From Paulinella micropora (taxonomy: Eukaryota > Cercozoa > Imbricatea > Euglyphida > Paulinellidae), in the NCBI GenBank assembly GCA_019918135.1, contig WBZZ01001196.1:122501-167500 (forward strand): a DNA stretch of 45,000 bases, read 5' to 3'. Every line of letters begins with the position of its first letter. Positions within the stretch are counted from its first letter, which is position 1. Under the pieces are notes generated by a model, which was not told where the DNA came from, searched no databases, and saw nothing but the letters and a program-made list of their open reading frames with translations. Made by a program: the position numbers and the translations under genes. This document shows, in pieces, positions 40,851 through 45,000 of this stretch.

Positions 40851-41886
40851 CTGTTGCCAAACAGAGAACATCTCACCCTCAACATCATCTCTTTCGAGAG
40901 ACTTAGATGCCCCCCTCTTTCCCAGTCTCCAAACGTCAAAGATAACATCACGGACATTACCGAATATTTTCCTCGCAACCGGATCGTATACGCGATAATA
41001 CTCGTTGTTTCTTTCATACCCGAGAAATAAAACTTTCCTCCCCCTCTCACCTTTCCCCCTCTTTGCGTCTACTTTCATGTACGCCAAACATCCAATAGGG
41101 CGCAAATGACGCAAAAGGGGTTTCCTCTTATGAACAACTTCATAAGGAAATTTCACCTTAAAAGGGCCGCGGGCAAGAGGTAAAAGGTTGCCAAAATAAG
41201 TGGAAGCTTTCTCCGTCTCAGTCCACATGGACTCAGGAAGATCGGCGTCGCTGAGAACCGCCCTTGCGGGTCCACCGCACGTCTGGTGGTCTCGTTCTAT
41301 TTTAGCCGACCACCGTCGGAGCCTCAAGGAGGACTGGTTGATTTATATCAATCCAAGTCTGAAACTCCTTGTACTTACCATATTCCTGGTCACAAGTCAA
41401 GAATTTCACTTTTCTTCCTGTATGCCGTTCGAAGAAGGCAACGGCCTTAAGGAAGCATGTGAAAAACTCATTCTTATGTCTCAGATAATAGTCTAACTCA
41501 AACCCAGATGCAAGACATTTGACGGTGAACTTGTACTTTTTCCCGTCCCACGATAAGGTATTCCACCAACCCTGAGTATCGATTGATATGTGGACCCCAG
41601 GGTGGCGTTCTACCGCATGGTGGTTGTCTTTGAAATGGTGCACTCTCTTTATCTTATTCTTTAAGCACCACTCGCATCTCATTACTCGTTCCCTCCACTC
41701 TCTCCCCACTATCTTTACTCCCATATAGTTAGCCATTCGCTCCATGGTTTTTACCCCTCTGTGCTTACACATAGGATGAAACACAGTGGCATGTATGTTT
41801 TCATGATAGTGAGGACGAACGACAGGACATAAAGCTTTACTACCTAGCGCTTTATCTCCCTTACTCAGCCCTCTCATCTTTCTCAT
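40824..41886 (-). pseudogene. Copia integrase
   Basis: Zinc-binding lead-in: FHPMCKHRGVKTMERMANYM and CEWCLKNKIKRVHHFK. Core: Asp in VHISIDTQGWWNTL, Asp in KVKFLTCDQEYGKYKEF, and Glu in SAKIERDHQTCG, which lies in the next frame after a shift near 41315. C-terminal part: PESMWTETEKASTYFGNL, LRHLRPIGCLAYM, KVLFLGYERNNEYYRVYDP and VRDVIFDVWRL, all typical of copia. A further frame change near 40850 leads into the RT linker. Confidence 0.88.
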
Positions 41887-42022
41887 GATCTATCTCAGTA
41901 GAGTAGGGTACGTATGTATTAGGTACATCACATCGCCAACCACAAATACACGGTGACAACAAACAGTATACGTCATGCTATGTAGGTGGGTTGGTTTTCT
42001 GAGAAAGATGAGAGGTGGGATG

Positions 42023-42918
42023 TCAAGCTTGTCCCCCCGAGTCCGACGTGACACTGTCATCATCGTCGGGCTTGGGGGTCTCACTTGTGACGGAGGGCGT
42101 AGTAGTAGAGGGACCTGTGCGCTCATACCACTCGTTAGGATTGAGAGGTGGGGTGCCCGGGGCATCAAACACCGTCAAGTGGTTTGGGAGTGCTCTCCCT
42201 CTAGCCACGATTTGGTCTTCCGTAATAAGAATGGGCTTTCTGAGCACTATCACTTGATTGTTTTGGTGTATGATGGCAAAACCCTTACGAACCCATGCTG
42301 AAGTAGCCAATAACCCGTATTTTAGGTGCGGGTTGTAGGTAGTGTGGGCATCAAGGACATTGATTTCTTCCCCATGAGCTCCCAACAGATTCATTAAAAC
42401 TTTCCCTTTGTACTCGGTTCTAATGCTTCCTTTTGCTATGCGGAATTTCTGTGGAGCCCTCTTAAGACTGACAAACGTAGGTCTACGTTTGTCAGTACTA
42501 CATTGCTGCTGTCAGTTCTGTGGTCAGAGTTATTGTCCATCAACATGATAGAGCATTCAGAGTGTGGTTTGTCTTGTTCGGGGAATGAAGTGGTGGTGTC
42601 TGTGTCTGATGGGCTTTGGGGTTCGTCTTCTTCTGGAGGTGTCACTCCACCCAACACATCCTCAAGATCCTCTACCTCCTTTACCATGTAAGGGAAAGAT
42701 GAAACGATGCCTCGTGCAAACGGGTTGTTGTGTTTGGTAGCAAGGGTAAGGACGCAATCATGCATGGCGTAATATAATTCTGTATAGAATTCATCATATT
42801 CCCCCTCCTGGCTCGTAATCAACCCGTCTGTCACTGTTCTACTCTTAAGCCCCTGATTGAGAGCAGTAACCAAACGTTGTATTTCTTCAATGGGGGGTAG
42901 CCCTCCACCTTTTAACAC
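42023..42918 (-). pseudogene. Copia protease / pre-integrase region
   Basis: Frame 42918-42436: an acidic linker (GGVTPPEEDEPQSPSDTD) then CSIMLMDNNSDHRTDSSNVV, where a degenerate aspartic protease motif may lie. The usual DSG is not clear, and a perfect palindrome (42467-42496) sits just downstream. Next frame (42394-42023): EEINVLDAHTTYNPHLKYGL, LATSAWVRKGFAIIH and NQVIVLRKPILI, matching the region after the protease (I-VLDA-YNP-LKYGLLST). The final part (TPSVTSETPKPDDDD) is acidic. Confidence 0.6.
42467..42496 (+). other. 30-base perfect palindrome (14-base arms, 2-base gap)
   Basis: actgacaaacgtag / ctacgtttgtcagt around gt. It falls inside the copia protease region, which may explain why the reading frame there is disturbed (SNVVLTN then VDLRLSVL). 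Confidence 0.9.
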
Positions 42919-43017
42919 TCGTTTTCCGTCCCTTACCCAAACGTTACTATCCTAAGCTCTACCCGGCTCTCCTTCTTCCATGACCTCAGGGGTCCAAATA
43001 AAGGTGATGAAGAAATA

Positions 43018-43033
43018 TTAGATAGTGGTAGTG

Positions 43034-43091
<58 letters not shown>

Positions 43092-43548
43092 GTGTGCGAA
43101 GGGATGTAGTTGCGTTGTTGGATTGAGCAGGGTTGATGCTTTCTGTCCACAAAGTGATGTGTGTAAACAAAGTGGCGGGTTCGTAATACATAGCATCATG
43201 AGGGGGAAGCAACCCTAGGTTCAGTTTTTCCCTGTACTTGCTCAATATCTCCCCTCTCTTCCTTTCTTGATCAACATGAAGCGAGCAAAAGTCATGGTCT
43301 ATCAGTCTAGCAGCACACTTCCCACCCTGTATCCCCTTCCTCGCCGCTCCCAGTCTCCACGAACACCTAACTCCTGTATCTGGCACTGTCGCCTCACACT
43401 GCTTACTGCTTGTGACATGACAGTCATCTGTACGTACTGGTCTACCATGGAGGTTGAGGGTGGGCCACCTACTTCTCGTAACGTGACTGGGTTGTATTTT
43501 TTCACGAGTAATTTTACGTACCCTACCCTTGTACGTCTGAGAGCCCAA
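43018..43548 (-). pseudogene. Cys/His-rich segment with poly-Thr tail, copia gag-pol
   Basis: Contains QCEATVPDTGVRCSWR, GKCAARLIDHDFCSLH: paired Cys with a terminal C-x2-H, resembling small zinc motifs found in viral-like and transposon proteins (a DUF5763-like shape, from memory). It is followed by KYREKLNLGLLPPHDAMYY and a Thr run encoded by an (ACT)n microsatellite. It overlaps the end of the gag frame; the two probably join by a shift near 43380-43420. Such a finger is not a usual copia feature. Confidence 0.45.
43030..43091 (+). repeat. (TAG)n microsatellite, ACT codons on the minus strand
   Basis: About 20 TAG units on +, read as a poly-threonine run in the minus-strand frame at 43018-43548. 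Confidence 0.9.
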
Positions 43549-44952
43549 TTCCCTTCCAAAGGTATGATTTGGTTTAGGGGAGTTGGGTCGCCAGCCATAT
43601 CAAGGGTGGTCAAAAACTTATTCTCGTGAAGGGGTGGAATAGTTGGGCGAGTGTGTGTGGAGTCGTTTTGTGTAGATGATGCATGTCCTTTCTGCTCTCC
43701 TTTACGCACACCACCCTCAACACCTCCTCCCCCTCTACTTCTTGCGCCAGGTGGCTTAGATGCGTGAGATAAAAGTGGCATGGGGGTGTTGTTTGAAGAT
43801 GGGGGCTTGTCTTCCTCGACATACATACCACTATCATCTTCTCTTACTCTCCCCATAATCATAATGGCCATGTGGTGAATCCCCAACTCACCATCCACTT
43901 CTGATTCTTCTTCAGACTCAGAAGGAGATTGGTTAGTTGGGGGTTCATCTTCTTCTTCACTTTCAGAGTGAGAGGGTGAGTTAGAGGAGTCGGATGATTC
44001 AGCGTTTAAGCTTATCATTTTCTTCTTTTTAATGAAGTCTGCTGCTTTCAGCTTTCGTCCCTCTCCTCTGCTGCCTTCCTTCTTCTTCTTCTTTGCTCTT
44101 TCTTCTTCTTTCTTCTTGCGTCTGTCTGTCTTCTCACTCTGACTGTCCTCTCTCTTCTCCTTCCCACGCAACCTCTCAGAGACTCTAGTTCTCCTTCTTA
44201 TGGGGCATTTCAAGGGACCGTGTCCGTCCTTGGGACAGTCCTTGAGTTGACACCTGACTAGACAGAAAGCAATCTTATGGTCGGGGGACAGACAGTTCCA
44301 ACAAATACTGTCCTCCCCCTCACCATAAGCCTGTGATGACTTGCTCTTCTTCTTGCCCTGAGCTATTCCTGCTACTGTGTTGATAGTGATAGGGTCGCTC
44401 TTAGAGCTACCAGATCCATAGAGTTTACGCGTTCTAGTTTCTGATACGTTGCTCTGAGCTAGCTGCTCTACTACCTTGATAAATTCAGGCAGCTTGGGCC
44501 TTTGAGTAGGTAAGAGAGGACACCAAGTGTTACGATAGTAGGCTTGATAGACAGGTAGGTGTTTTAATGTCTTCATGATCATGCCTGTCTTCATCATCTC
44601 TGGTATCACTCCCATCGTCTTCTCCTGTGTTTTGATGGTCGTGAGATAGTCGGCTAGCCAGCTACGCACCTCACTAACCTTCTTGGGGTACGAATTGTAT
44701 AGCTTTTCCTGGTCCTCTTCAAACCTTATGAGGTCAAGACCTCCATAATGTTTTTTGAGGGCGAGGAAACACTTTACACCGTCCGTATCCCCCATGCCTC
44801 ATTATAGTCATCACCTTCCTATCGTGAGCACATGATTGAAGTAGGAAAGCATAGAGCAATCTGTTTAGCTTAGCTTCTTTCTCTTTCATGTAATATCTGG
44901 CTCGCAATTGTAATGCAAATAGCGGCGACGGTTTACTCCCCCCCGTCAACAC
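43302..44952 (-). pseudogene. Copia gag with zinc knuckles
   Basis: The gag helical region is split by a shift near 44790 (LNRLLYAFLLQSCAHDRK, then GVKCFLALKKHYGGLDLIRF, EVRSWLADYLTTIKTQEKT, MIMKTLKHLPVYQAYY). A zinc knuckle CWNCLSPDHKIAFC (C-x2-C-x4-H-x4-C) is followed by a second, looser one (CQLKDCPKDGHGPLKC). A highly charged Lys/Arg/Glu stretch and an acidic Ser-rich stretch follow, then DPTPLNQIIPLEGNWALRR and KLLVKKYNPVTLREVGGPP. RNA binding and particle assembly are the expected roles. The 5' end and LTR lie beyond the right edge of the window. Confidence 0.75.
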
Positions 44953-45000
44953 TGGTATTTTGGATTTTTGGTCCGTAGGAAAAGCAGTGGCGGGGGCAGA

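Larger units (their letters stand above)
37088..45000 (-). mobile_element. Ty1/copia retrotransposon, minus strand, 5' end outside the window
   Basis: Right to left on the plus map: gag with zinc knuckles, protease/pre-integrase, integrase, RT, RNase H, a 1-kb non-coding stretch, polypurine tract and 3' LTR. The order PR-INT-RT-RNH defines copia. It differs from the copia fragment at 23214 (DFTTAYLHANLP against DVKNVYLNARMH in RT), so two lineages are present. All domains are recognisable, but nearly every junction has a frame break. Confidence 0.85.

Overview
This is a repeat-rich nuclear window from a eukaryote. It has short GT-AG introns, TTAGGG-type telomeric repeats (seen as CCCTAA on the + strand), several classes of retrotransposon and very long microsatellites. 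The species cannot be named from the sequence; a large, transposon-laden algal or protist genome would fit. Almost every reading frame is broken by frameshifts or single stop codons, so most entries are decayed or error-containing copies and not intact genes. There are no rRNA genes, canonical tRNA genes or CRISPR arrays.

Layout. (1) 101-1763 and 6681-9267 are two halves of one multi-exon gene of the family often labelled DUF7869. About 5 kb separates them, beginning with a Ty3/gypsy RNase H fragment (1764-1975) and continuing with microsatellites, an unclassified coding-like stretch (3388-4120), a duplicated subtelomere-like unit bounded by four telomeric tracts (4292-5265), and other duplications. 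(2) 9268-11266 has no gene. (3) 11331-15413 and 15452-22630 are two tandem, diverged copies of one non-LTR retrotransposon family. The second is nearly full length, with an N-terminal ORF, RNase H, reverse transcriptase (RT), a Cys/His C-terminal region, a 3' UTR and a 34-base poly(A) tail. In both copies RNase H lies before RT, the reverse of the usual LINE order. (4) 23214-24280 is a decayed Ty1/copia pol fragment. A 57-60 base tRNA-like block precedes both this fragment and the first LINE copy. (5) 24505-28581 holds a host-like gene: a Ser/Lys-rich N-terminus, a Tudor/agenet-like segment and a dual-specificity phosphatase domain. A 2.3-kb intron made almost wholly of purine/pyrimidine microsatellite splits its catalytic domain. 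(6) 29944-32040 is a Ty3/gypsy integrase with a long C-terminal extension, followed by an unclassified broken reading frame of about 870 codons (32887-35532) with one membrane segment near its start. (7) 37088-45000 is a Ty1/copia element on the minus strand: 3' LTR, polypurine tract, RNase H, RT, integrase, pre-integrase/protease region and gag. Its 5' LTR lies beyond the window.

The best candidate for something undescribed is the LINE family. RNase H precedes RT in both copies, and an R2-like Cys/His motif and a possible restriction-like endonuclease follow RT. Second are the ORF at 32887-35532 and the Tudor-like plus phosphatase gene with its microsatellite intron.
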